From contig JAITBW010000001.1 of assembly GCA_031283385.1 (NCBI GenBank), positions 1 through 15,865 of the forward strand: a DNA stretch of 15,865 bases, read 5' to 3'. The notes under the pieces are model-generated. The model saw only the letters and a program-made list of their open reading frames with translations. It did no database searches and was not told where the DNA came from. How positions within the stretch are numbered: the stretch's first letter is position 1; each line of letters begins with the position of its first letter. Made by a program: the position numbers and the translations under genes. The DNA comes from Nitrososphaerota archaeon (lineage in GTDB: Archaea > Thermoproteota > Bathyarchaeia > Bathyarchaeales > Bathycorpusculaceae). Shown here one piece after another: positions 7,384-14,866 of the stretch.

Positions 7384-7803
7384 TTAGTTTTCGAGTTTGA
7401 TTTTAAGCAAGTTTTTTATTGCTTCTATTTGTTCCCTCTGGGATATGTCAATATCAATACTGCGACCTTCAATATAGGGTGTTGCGGTGTGTATGGCTTT
7501 TTTAATTTCGTTTGATAATTCGTTGATTTCTGGGTGTGTAACAGCTTTTTCGCTTAAAACTATTCGTATTCTGAAGTAGCCCTTTAGTGGGATGAAAAAA
7601 AGTAAATTTCTTTTTTTGTTTACAAGTTTCAAACACCAGCCAGAAGTTTTGCCGTAGTATTTCCATTCTTCTGTTATGTTTGAATACGTGATTTTAACAT
7701 AACTATATAGTTCTTCCCACATGGTATATGTGTCTGCAATACCAGTAGTTATCATGCTGTTGTTTGGTGTTACCGTTTTATCATTAAAAATGCTAGCAGT
7801 CAT
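7384..7803 (-). CDS. DUF3788 domain protein
   Basis: A 139-residue cytosolic protein matching the DUF3788 family, which has no known biochemical role. The signature segments are WKYYGKTSGWCLKL (about 47-60), NLLFFIPLKGYFRIRIVL (65-82) and the C-terminal YIEGRSIDIDI followed by IKNLLKIKL. ATG 7803 has a good ribosome-binding site, AGAGGG (7814-7809), 5 nt upstream. This RBS comes only 6 nt after the last helix of the structured RNA at 7821-8185, so that RNA may be its leader. It converges with the S51-type gene (39-nt gap). Confidence 0.8.
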   Translation of the reverse strand: MTASIFNDKTVTPNNSMITTGIADTYTMWEELYSYVKITYSNITEEWKYYGKTSGWCLKLVNKKRNLLFFIPLKGYFRIRIVLSEKAVTHPEINELSNEIKKAIHTATPYIEGRSIDIDISQREQIEAIKNLLKIKLEN

Positions 7804-7820
7804 ATTTACCCTCTATAGTG

Positions 7821-8185
7821 GGGATAAGTAGCGATGAATCGCTGCGGTTTGCCGCCTAGACTCCGCCTGAGACTTCAGATCCTACACTCATACCCGTACC
7901 CCCTTGAGCGCATAACGTCCAAACTTAGGTTGCTCTCTCCCGAGCCTAGCCGGGTTCGCCTGATAGACTATGAAGTAACTCCCCTACGGAAGCTACTCAT
8001 TGACCGCCAGCCCCAAAGGACGGATAATCAACGTTTCGGAAAGAGAAACTCAGGCGGTCTTTGACGTCTCATCCGCAGATGTTAGCCCGTCATGTAGAGG
8101 ATTTACGGAAATAATGGACCCCTGACCCACCGCCTAAGATCCATCGCCGTACTCTAAGATGAAGACGGAGCATTAAAACTTTCCC
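7821..8185 (-). ncRNA. Unidentified ~365-nt structured RNA
   Basis: This gene-free block has about 52% G+C (157 of 300 bases counted in 7861-8160), against about 32% in adjacent trpA. Its ends pair: GGGAAAGU (8185-8178) with ACUUAUCCC (7829-7821), one bulge. Inside are CUCCG/CGGAG (8170-8166, 7865-7861), CUUC/GAAG plus AUCUUA/UAGGAU (8164-8155, 7884-7873), CUUAGG/CCUAAG (8138-8133, 7929-7924), GACCGCC/GGCGGUC (8059-8053, 8008-8002) enclosing GUUUC/GAAAC, AGUAGCU/AGUUACU (7997-7991, 7980-7974), and two abutting hairpins GCGGCAAACCGC (7855-7844) and AGCGAUUCAUCGCU (7843-7830). Mismatched positions are G-U on the minus strand but A-C on the plus strand, which favours minus. I found neither the RNase P CR-I/CR-V pair nor the SRP helix-8 GGAAG/AGCAG motif. 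It may be a free RNA or a leader of the DUF3788 gene. Confidence 0.6.
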
Positions 8186-8198
8186 AGTAAACAACACG

Positions 8199-9026
8199 TT
8201 ATCTTTCAAAATGTGTCGCTTTTTTCAACTCTTTAGCTGTTTGCTCTAACTCTTTTAACATGACATTAGGTGTATCTATGTTTTTTTGGATTATATTTAT
8301 AAACGCGCTACCTATAATTGCCGCGTCTGCCCCTGCGTCTATAACCTTTTTTACATGATCTATCTGAGAAATGCCAAAACCAACGGCTAACGGAATTTTT
8401 TCAGCAGTAAATGGTTTAAACCTACGTATTAACTGCAGCGTTGACTCTTCTATTGTAGAATTTGCGCCAGTAACACCTAGCCGAGAAATTAAATATAGAA
8501 AACCCGAAGATGCAGAAACAATTTCAGGTAATCGCTCATTAGACGTAGATGGTGCTGCAAGAAAAATAGTGTCTAATACGTACTTCACTGCAGTTTTTTT
8601 GTAATCATATGCTTCTTCAACTGGTAAATCTGGCACAATAAAACCGTTAACCCCCCACTCTTTAGCTGACGCTAAAAAACTGTTAAGACCTTTACGAAAA
8701 ATAGGATTATAATATGTCATGATAACTATTGGTATATTGCAATGTTTGCGTTTGATTTCTTTAGCTGTCTCTAACACTCTCATAGGTGTAGTGCCCGCGT
8801 TTAACGCTCGTAGACTAGCTGCTTGAATCGTTGGGCCGTCAGCAATTGGATCAGAAAATGGCAGCCCAAGCTCCAGAATATCTATGCCACCATAAATTAA
8901 AGCGTCTGCAGCTTTTTGTGTTACATCTAATGTGGGATCTCCAGCAGTTATGTAACCTATAAGACAGCCTTTACTGTTTTCACGGTTAAAGTCAAAAACT
9001 TGTTTTATACTGTTGTGTTCGTTCAT
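8199..9026 (-). CDS. trpA: Tryptophan synthase alpha chain
   Basis: A 275-residue TIM-barrel subunit that cleaves indole-3-glycerol phosphate to indole and glyceraldehyde 3-phosphate; indole then passes through the tunnel to TrpB. The catalytic acids are Glu52 in [10 protein letters not shown] and Asp63 in IADGP, both in their family context. GYITAGDP (24-31) and the phosphate-binding AVGFGIS and AIIGSAF segments are present. The length is standard. Its ATG overlaps the trpB stop by 4 nt. It is the last gene of the operon, ending 13 nt before the structured RNA begins. Confidence 0.97.
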   Translation of the reverse strand: MNEHNSIKQVFDFNRENSKGCLIGYITAGDPTLDVTQKAADALIYGGIDILELGLPFSDPIADGPTIQAASLRALNAGTTPMRVLETAKEIKRKHCNIPIVIMTYYNPIFRKGLNSFLASAKEWGVNGFIVPDLPVEEAYDYKKTAVKYVLDTIFLAAPSTSNERLPEIVSASSGFLYLISRLGVTGANSTIEESTLQLIRRFKPFTAEKIPLAVGFGISQIDHVKKVIDAGADAAIIGSAFINIIQKNIDTPNVMLKELEQTAKELKKATHFER

Positions 9027-10219
9027 ATTTTTACCCCTGTAAATTCTGCTATAGTTTCTACATCTTTATCTCCCCGTCCAGACAAAGTAACAACTATTGA
9101 CTCATCCTTGCTCATCTGGGGCGCAATTTTTATTGCTTGAACTAATGCGTGAGATGACTCTAACGCAGGCAGTATACCTTCCGTTTTACATAACATTAAA
9201 AACGCGTCAACAACTTCTTTATCTGTAGCTGAAACATAGCTTGCACGGTTAAGCGTTTTAAGAAAAACATGCTCAGGACCAACACCTGGATAATCTAAAC
9301 CCGCAGAAATGCTTGACGTATTTCTTATTTGACCATTGTCATCTTGCAAAATGTATGTATACATGCCATGAAAAACTCCTTCACAACCCGTTGACAATGT
9401 TGCTGCATGTTCCCCTGTCTCAACTCCTCTCCCTGCCGCTTCTACACCACAAAGTTTGACCTCCATATCATCTTCAAACGGATAAAATGTTCCCATAGCA
9501 TTACTTCCGCCGCCAACGCAAGCTATTAACACGTCTGGTAATCGACCTTCTTTTTGTTGAAACTGCTGTTTAATTTCTTTACCAATTACACTTTGAAAAT
9601 CTCTAACAATCATTGGATACGGATGAGGTCCCATTGTTGAGCCTATCAAATAATATGTAGACCCAAGATTAGTTACCCAATCCCGAAAAGCCTCATTAAT
9701 AGCATCTTTAAGCGTTTTTGAGCCCAAAATTACCGAATTTACTTTAGCATCCAAAAGCTTCATACGAAAAACATTTAATTTTTGACGATTACAATCATCA
9801 ATACCCATATACACTTCCGCTTTCAAACCTAACGCTGCACAGGCAATTGCCGTAGCTACTCCATGTTGCCCTGCACCCGTTTCAGCAATAACCCGAGATT
9901 TACCCATACGCTTTGCAAGCAACGCCTGCCCCAAAGTATTATTAATTTTATGTGCCCCACCATGTGCTAAATCTTCCCGTTTCAAATAAATTTTTGCGCC
10001 ACCCAGTTTCCGTGTCAAATTCTCTGCAAGATAAAGCGGTGTTGGTCTACCAACAAACTCTGCTAAGTAATAATCAAGCTGTCTTTGAAACTCTACGTCC
10101 ACTTTAGCATGTTCATAGGCAACTTCAAGCTCATTTATAGCTTCCATTAAAATTTCTGGAACAAACCTGCCACCAAACTTTCCATACTTCCCATTCTGTG
10201 GGTAACTACCTATCTTCAT
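9023..10219 (-). CDS. trpB: Tryptophan synthase beta chain (TrpB1 type)
   Basis: A 398-residue PLP enzyme that condenses indole with serine to give tryptophan. The PLP lysine is Lys91 in [12 protein letters not shown], the catalytic glutamate Glu113 in AETGAGQHG, and the cofactor phosphate loop GGGSN (236-240). The N terminus [13 protein letters not shown] is that of the TrpB1 class, which pairs with TrpA, rather than the longer archaeal TrpB2. It is coupled by 4-nt overlaps to trpC upstream and trpA downstream. Confidence 0.97.
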   Translation of the reverse strand: MKIGSYPQNGKYGKFGGRFVPEILMEAINELEVAYEHAKVDVEFQRQLDYYLAEFVGRPTPLYLAENLTRKLGGAKIYLKREDLAHGGAHKINNTLGQALLAKRMGKSRVIAETGAGQHGVATAIACAALGLKAEVYMGIDDCNRQKLNVFRMKLLDAKVNSVILGSKTLKDAINEAFRDWVTNLGSTYYLIGSTMGPHPYPMIVRDFQSVIGKEIKQQFQQKEGRLPDVLIACVGGGSNAMGTFYPFEDDMEVKLCGVEAAGRGVETGEHAATLSTGCEGVFHGMYTYILQDDNGQIRNTSSISAGLDYPGVGPEHVFLKTLNRASYVSATDKEVVDAFLMLCKTEGILPALESSHALVQAIKIAPQMSKDESIVVTLSGRGDKDVETIAEFTGVKI

Positions 10220-11001
10220 GCGTTTACAAACTCCCTAACTTTTTCTTCAACATTATCTGTTAACATTATACTTGAACCAATGAGAAAAGCAGACACACCC
10301 GTTTGACTTAGAAAACGCAATTCTTCTACCGTATTAATGCCGCTTTCACTTACAATAACTAGATCTTCAAAATTTTTAGTTCTAAGAATTTTTTTAGACG
10401 TGTTTATATCTACTTTTAAATTTGCAAGATTCCTATTATTAATCCCAATTATATCCGCATTTGTACACTTAGCTGCTTTGAACTCTTTTTCAGTGTGCAC
10501 TTCAAGTAAAACTTCAAGACCATTTGCCTGCACATACTCTATCATACTATCAAGATCACATTCACCATATCCCCTATCATAAAGTGCTTTAATTAAAAGA
10601 ACAGCATCTGCACCCAACTGAGTTGCTGCTGCAACTTGAATTTGACTTAAAACTATATCCTTCATTAACAATGGAAGCTTTACTGCCATGCGAACATCTG
10701 CAAGAACATCTATTGAACCTTTAAAATGCCTCGGCTCCGTTAACACAGACAACGCCACAGCACCTCCACGTTCCATAGCCTTAGCAATCTCTATTACCTC
10801 TATAGCGCTACTGTATTCCCGTATAGTTCCAAGACTTGGTGAAGCCCCCTTAATTTCAGCTATCACAGGATTTCTATTACACTCACAAATAGCCTTTCTA
10901 AGACTCAAATGCAAACTAGGTACAGTGTTATAACAATTATAGTACCCGCTGTCAACAGTTGCCTGCGCATCAAAACCCAATGTATCATAAAAGTCACTCA
11001 T
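10216..11001 (-). CDS. trpC: Indole-3-glycerol-phosphate synthase
   Basis: A 261-residue (beta/alpha)8 barrel that closes the pyrrole ring to make indole-3-glycerol phosphate. Conserved parts are [11 protein letters not shown] (catalytic Glu49 and Lys51, SPS 55-57), LLMKDIV with Lys114, LLEVHTE, GINNRNL, and VSESGI with GSSIM near the C terminus. It is a stand-alone TrpC with no fused phosphoribosylanthranilate isomerase (TrpF) domain, which matters because no trpF is present in the operon. It overlaps trpD by 8 nt. Confidence 0.95.
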   Translation of the reverse strand: MSDFYDTLGFDAQATVDSGYYNCYNTVPSLHLSLRKAICECNRNPVIAEIKGASPSLGTIREYSSAIEVIEIAKAMERGGAVALSVLTEPRHFKGSIDVLADVRMAVKLPLLMKDIVLSQIQVAAATQLGADAVLLIKALYDRGYGECDLDSMIEYVQANGLEVLLEVHTEKEFKAAKCTNADIIGINNRNLANLKVDINTSKKILRTKNFEDLVIVSESGINTVEELRFLSQTGVSAFLIGSSIMLTDNVEEKVREFVNA

Positions 11002-12052
11002 ACTGATTTTCTAACTCCTCAAGATTCTGCAAACTACCACCAGAAATACCAATTAACTCTTTTAACTTACCATAAGCAGCACCACTTAAAATAGACTCTC
11101 TAGCAATTTGTATACCCTCTGCAAAACTATCTGCTTTACCGCCCACTATGATGCCTGCTGCACTGTTAACTAAAACCATATTCGCTTTAGCTTCACTCAT
11201 CTTTTTGTCAGTTAATATTTGAAAGATAGTTTTAGCACTCTCCTCAACACTTGAAACCTTCAAATCAGCTATATGTGCACGTTTTACACCAAAAAATTCT
11301 GGATCAACTTTTAACTCACAAATTTGATCCTGATCTAAACATGCAATACATGTTTTACCTAACGTTGAAATTTCATCCAAACCATTTAAACCATGAACAA
11401 CCATGGCTTTCTCACAGCCAAGTTTACTTAACACATTAGCTAAGGGTCTGACAAGTTTAGGGTCATAAACACCAAGCAGATGACCTGTGGCATTTGCAGG
11501 ATTAGTTAATGGTCCCAATATGTTAAAGACAGTGCGAATACCTATTTCTTTACGTGACTGTGAAGCATACTTTATGGCTGGATGAAATGCTGGTGCAAAC
11601 ATAAAGCCTATGCCTATTTTTTCGATAGACTTTTGTACAGTTTGAGGTGACATAGTTAAATTTAAACCCAATTTTTCAAGTACATCTGCACTGCCGCTTT
11701 TGCTTGTAACTGCCCTATTTCCATGTTTAGCAACTGGTACCCCTGCACCTGCAATTACAAATGCTGCTGTGGTGCTAACATTAAACGTTTTAACTGTATC
11801 CCCACCTGTACCACAGGTGTCTACAAGTCTGCTCTGTACTTTTGGATTAATTTGCTTACATTGACTTCTCATTACACTGGCAAACGCTAAGAGCTCTTCA
11901 ATGGACTCGCCTTTAATTCGCAATGCCGTTAAAAGCGCGCCTGTTTGAGCATTTGACACATCTCCCGTCATAACTTCCTGCATAACATATGTCGCCTCCT
12001 TAATCGAGAGGTCTGAGCCTTCAACAAGTTTTTGGATACAGTTTTGCATCAT
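10994..12052 (-). CDS. trpD: Anthranilate phosphoribosyltransferase
   Basis: A 352-residue enzyme that transfers phosphoribosyl from PRPP to anthranilate. The PRPP loop GTGGDTVKTFNVST begins at residue 81, KHGNR lies at 109-113, and the anthranilate-site segment SKSGSADVLE starts at 117. The N-terminal helical domain and C-terminal length are normal. ATG 12052 overlaps the trpG stop as ATGA; a second ATG follows immediately and either may be used. The position between trpG and trpC is a common trp order. Confidence 0.96.
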   Translation of the reverse strand: MMQNCIQKLVEGSDLSIKEATYVMQEVMTGDVSNAQTGALLTALRIKGESIEELLAFASVMRSQCKQINPKVQSRLVDTCGTGGDTVKTFNVSTTAAFVIAGAGVPVAKHGNRAVTSKSGSADVLEKLGLNLTMSPQTVQKSIEKIGIGFMFAPAFHPAIKYASQSRKEIGIRTVFNILGPLTNPANATGHLLGVYDPKLVRPLANVLSKLGCEKAMVVHGLNGLDEISTLGKTCIACLDQDQICELKVDPEFFGVKRAHIADLKVSSVEESAKTIFQILTDKKMSEAKANMVLVNSAAGIIVGGKADSFAEGIQIARESILSGAAYGKLKELIGISGGSLQNLEELENQYE

Positions 12053-12636
12053 AAACTTTTTCCCTCGATAAAATTACGTATGATAATTTTGCCATCCTGA
12101 CATAGGATAGATTCTGGATGAAACTGAACACCATAAATTGGGTATTTTACATGTCGCACACCCATAATTTCTCCGTCATCCACAGCTTCCGCAGTAATTT
12201 GAAGGCAGTCTGGAATTGAGTTACGATCACCTGCAAGCGAATGATAACGAGTAGCTAAAAACGGATTACGAACACCCGAAAAAAGCACTGTACCATCATG
12301 TTTAACATTACACGATTTGCCATGTAAAATCTTTTTAGCACTAACAACCTTGCCGCTATAAGCATAAATTATGCCCTGATGACCAAGACAGACTCCAAGT
12401 GTGGGAATACTATGACTTAACGTTTGCAGAATTAATGTACAAACACCAAAACGCTTTTCATCTTCAGGGGTACCTGGACCTGGCGAGATGACAATCCTGT
12501 CAGGCTTAAGCTCAGTGAGCTCTCGCAGACTAACGCTGTCATTTCGATAAACTATTGGCTCTGCACCCATTTCTCCTATGTATTGCACGAGGTTGTAGAC
12601 GAATGAGTCATAGTTATCTATGATTAAAACTTTCAT
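12049..12636 (-). CDS. trpG: Anthranilate synthase, glutamine amidotransferase subunit
   Basis: A 195-residue class-I glutaminase that supplies ammonia to TrpE. The triad is Cys83 in GVCLGHQ, His173 and Glu175 in QFHPES. The oxyanion strand segment SPGPGTPEDE (51-60) and RYHSLAG (130-136) are as in the family. A paralogue for p-aminobenzoate synthesis (PabA) looks the same in sequence; the trp context points to tryptophan, but dual use cannot be excluded. It overlaps trpE and trpD by 4 nt each. Confidence 0.95.
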   Translation of the reverse strand: MKVLIIDNYDSFVYNLVQYIGEMGAEPIVYRNDSVSLRELTELKPDRIVISPGPGTPEDEKRFGVCTLILQTLSHSIPTLGVCLGHQGIIYAYSGKVVSAKKILHGKSCNVKHDGTVLFSGVRNPFLATRYHSLAGDRNSIPDCLQITAEAVDDGEIMGVRHVKYPIYGVQFHPESILCQDGKIIIRNFIEGKSL

Positions 12637-14061
12637 CTATTTTCCTCCGATGTTTTCAGTGCTGTTATTAATGCTTCAAGTTTATTTTCAGTCTCAACCC
12701 ATTCGTGTTCAGGAATTGAGTCGGCAACGATGCCTGCTCCTGCCTGCATGTATGCCTTTTGTTTGTGTGCAAATAATGTTCTTATGGTAATTGCAAAGTC
12801 TGCGTTTCCATTGTATGAAAAGTAGCCTACTGCGCCTGCATATGGTCCGCGTTGGGTAGGTTCTAGTTCGTTTATAATCTCCATAGCTCTGATTTTTGGT
12901 GCGCCTGAGACAGTGCCTGCTGGAAAAACTGCGCGTAATGCATCAAAGCTTTCTAAATGGTCTTGTAGTTTACCGACTACTTGAGATACGATATGTTGTA
13001 CATGGCTATATCTTTGAATGTTCATAAACTCTGGTACAGTTACAGTTCCAAACTTGGAAATTTTTCCTATGTCATTTCGAGCTAAGTCTACAAGCATGAC
13101 ATGCTCAGCTTGCTCTTTAGGGTCTGAGAGTAGTTCGCGAGCTAAGAGTATGTTTTCTTCTTCATCTTGTGTAGCCTGTGTAGTTCCTGCTATCGGAAAC
13201 GTTTCAATTACACGGTTGTCGACGCGGACAAGCATTTCAGGGCTAGAGCCTACAATTTGGCGGTCACCTGCTTTATAGTAGTACATAAATGGTGAGGGGT
13301 TAATGCGACGTAGAGTTTGGTAGAATGGTGTTAGGGTGCCTTTGATTTGGAACTGATAACGCTTTGATAGGACAACTTGGAAAATGTCGCCTGTGGTTAT
13401 GTATTTTTTAGCTGTTTTAACTGCTTTTTTGAATTGTTCTTTTGAAATGTTGTTTTTAGGTTCAGAAATTTTGAGTGATTCTGTGTTGATGGGTTTTTTG
13501 AGGATTTTTTTAACTTCTGATAGCCTGTTTTCTTTTTGGAAATAGTAAAATGCTTCTTGTTTGGTGTGGTCAAATATGAAGCCATCGTCGTATATGCCCA
13601 TTTCAATGTCTGGGAAACCGGTGTCGTCTTTTTTGGTGTTGACTATTTTTTCCCAGTATTGCACTGTGTTGAATGAAATGTAGCCGACGGCTCCTCCTAT
13701 GAATCGGTATTTGTGGTTGTGTATGGTTTTGTGTTTTAGTGTTTCTTTTATAAGGTTTAGTGGGTCTGTAGTTTTTTGTTTGGTTTTTTTGCCGGTTGTT
13801 TTATTGTTTATGGTTGCTTGTCCGTTTTTGATTTGTATGGTTGTTGATGGTGAGAAGCCTATGAATGAGTATTGGGCTAGTTTTTTTGGGCCTTCTATGG
13901 ATTCTAAAATATATGCGTTTTTGTAGTGGGTTTGGAGTTTTGAGAAAATGTCGAATGGTTGTTGTGTGTATTTGATTTTTTTGAATGTTATGGTGGTGTC
14001 TGTGTTGTTGTTTTGTTTAGTTGTTGTTTTGGGTGGTTGTGTGCCAAATATGATTCCTCAT
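12633..14061 (-). CDS. trpE: Anthranilate synthase component I, with apparent frame break near its 5' end
   Basis: Chorismate plus ammonia gives anthranilate. The frame holding the conserved protein runs from 14057 to 12633 (about 474 codons). Its N-terminal part carries [20 protein letters not shown], which includes the LES motif of the tryptophan feedback site; the catalytic half follows ([50 protein letters not shown]). This frame has no ATG, GTG or TTG until GTG 13664, which is inside the conserved protein and cannot be the real start. ATG 14061, 6 nt after an AGGTG ribosome-binding site and behind a good promoter, is one base out of frame and hits TAA after 14 codons. A one-base error or mutation in the run around 14037-14018 would restore 475 residues. 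A programmed shift or a non-standard start are alternatives. Confidence 0.88.
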
Positions 14062-14071
14062 TTTATACACC

Positions 14072-14128
14072 TGTACTTAAAGTATACATTAATGCTTTAT
14101 TTAAAGCTTATCTGTACATAAATGTACA
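14072..14128 (-). promoter_or_regulatory. trp operon promoter with two TRP-box palindromes
   Basis: Two related sites flank the TATA box TTTAAATA (14105-14098, minus). The upstream one, TGTACATAAATGTACA (14113-14128), is two TGTACA boxes around TAAA. The downstream one, TGTACTTAAAGTATACA (14072-14088), is a looser copy and covers the predicted transcription start near 14076. TGTACA is the consensus of the TRP box bound by the archaeal tryptophan-sensing repressor TrpY, described in Methanothermobacter trp genes. A protein bound to both sites would hold the TATA box and start site shut when tryptophan is plentiful. No trpY gene lies in the window. The upstream site ends 2 nt from the cutA stop codon. 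Confidence 0.7.
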
Positions 14129-14129
14129 T

Positions 14130-14435
14130 TTATCTTTTGAGGACACTTCTCATCCAATCAAAATACGCCATAGAACCCAAAACAATAGGCACCGCAATAA
14201 TCTCCGGCACATCATAACTATGCAAAGCCCTAACACGCTCCTCTAAAACAACAAATAAATCCGACCTAGACTTCATAACCAACAAGCACTCCTTCCCAGA
14301 CTCAACTTTCCCCTCCCAATGAAAAAGCGAAAACACAGAATCAACAATATTAACACACGCAACCAACCGCTCATCTAACAAAACACGAGCAATCCTCTCC
14401 GCTTCCACCCTATCCGACGTAGACACATACACCAT
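14130..14435 (-). CDS. cutA: CutA1 divalent-ion tolerance protein
   Basis: A small trimeric protein of ferredoxin-like fold, linked in some species to copper tolerance but of unclear general role. From ATG 14435 it has 101 residues, the usual CutA1 length. It opens MVYVSTSD and contains RLVACVNIVDSVFSLFHWEG, LLVMKSRSD and LHSYDVPEIIAVPI, which match the family throughout. The frame stays open to an ATG at 14540, adding a hydrophobic 35-residue stretch that could look like a membrane anchor. I prefer the inner start because the extension contains TTTATAAAAA, a strong TATA box, at codons 3-6. TTG at codon 31 is another possibility. It is upstream of, and in the same direction as, the trp operon. 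Confidence 0.88.
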   Translation of the reverse strand: MVYVSTSDRVEAERIARVLLDERLVACVNIVDSVFSLFHWEGKVESGKECLLVMKSRSDLFVVLEERVRALHSYDVPEIIAVPIVLGSMAYFDWMRSVLKR

Positions 14436-14524
14436 TACAAACTCACTCAAGAAAACAACTCCAAACAACAGCAACAATATAAAACACAAAAATAAAAGCC
14501 TACTTGAAATACACAACAACAACT

Positions 14525-14534
14525 TTTTATAAAC
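14525..14534 (-). promoter_or_regulatory. Predicted TATA box of cutA
   Basis: The minus strand reads GTTTATAAAAAG around this position, a strong archaeal TATA element. It predicts transcription start near 14505, inside the upstream extension of the cutA frame. This supports translation from ATG 14435 (or TTG 14450) rather than ATG 14540. Confidence 0.5.
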
Positions 14535-14649
14535 AACCATTTCAAAATAATTTCTTTATTGACATATCTTTATGCGATCTTGGATTTTAAAAAGCGGAGA
14601 TTTTTTAGGCACCGAATTTTGAGGCAGAGAACCAGACCCAGTTTGTTGG

Positions 14650-14734
14650 TGCAGGGGGAGGGATTCGAACCCTCGAACGCCTACGCGATAGGGTCCTAAG
14701 CCCTACTCCGTTGACCTGGCTTGGAGACCCCTGC
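14650..14734 (-). tRNA. tRNA-Leu (anticodon UAG)
   Basis: The minus strand folds as a long-variable-arm tRNA: acceptor GCAGGGG/CCCCTGC with discriminator A, D stem TCC/GGA, anticodon stem TAGGG/CCCTA around the loop CTTAGGA (anticodon TAG, reading CUA and related leucine codons), variable arm CGC-GTAG-GCG, and T arm GAGGG-TTCGAAT-CCCTC. There is no intron in the anticodon loop. The CCA tail is encoded in the DNA at 14649-14647. A TATA-like element AAATATTAA (14772-14764) lies about 30 nt upstream. T-rich runs further downstream (about 14580-14615) could end transcription. Confidence 0.97.
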
Positions 14735-14763
14735 ATGTTTTCTGTTGAAAGTATTGTGTATCC

Positions 14764-14772
14764 TTAATATTT
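14764..14772 (-). promoter_or_regulatory. Predicted TATA box of the tRNA-Leu gene
   Basis: CAAATATTAA on the minus strand is centred about 34 nt before the mature tRNA 5' end, giving a transcription start near 14743 and a 5' leader of about 9 nt for RNase P to remove. The rest of 14735-14866 shows no gene. Confidence 0.4.
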
Positions 14773-14866
14773 GTTTATCTCTAAAAATGTTGTTCGTTGT
14801 CAATGTTTTTCTGATCTATTTTTGTAAACGTGCGTAGCACTGTATATGAAAAGGATGTGGGGTTTG

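Noticed and set aside
7834..8064. A 76-codon plus-strand open frame inside the GC-rich block
   Set aside because: The peptide is Arg/Pro/Leu-rich with no recognisable domain, and the same bases form nested helices. Wobble pairs point to a minus-strand RNA.
7821..8185. Calling the structured RNA RNase P RNA or SRP RNA
   Set aside because: GGGAAAGU near the 5' end resembles part of the RNase P CR-I, but there is no matching CR-V (ACAGAA...GGCUUA) and no P4 pairing. The SRP helix-8 motif is absent on both strands. A diverged member cannot be excluded without a covariance-model search.
12633..13664. trpE starting at GTG 13664 (343 aa)
   Set aside because: The same frame continues upstream for about 130 codons with unmistakable TrpE sequence ([18 protein letters not shown]), so this GTG is internal.
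14018..14061. A bacterial-type trp attenuator leader peptide
   Set aside because: The 14-codon frame has only one Trp codon, there is no terminator hairpin with a T-run, and the promoter looks archaeal. A frame break in trpE explains it more simply.
13699..14246. Plus-strand open frames of 75 and 95 codons over the trpE 5' region
   Set aside because: They are shadows of the TrpE frame in T/G-rich sequence, with low-complexity hydrophobic translations and no domain.
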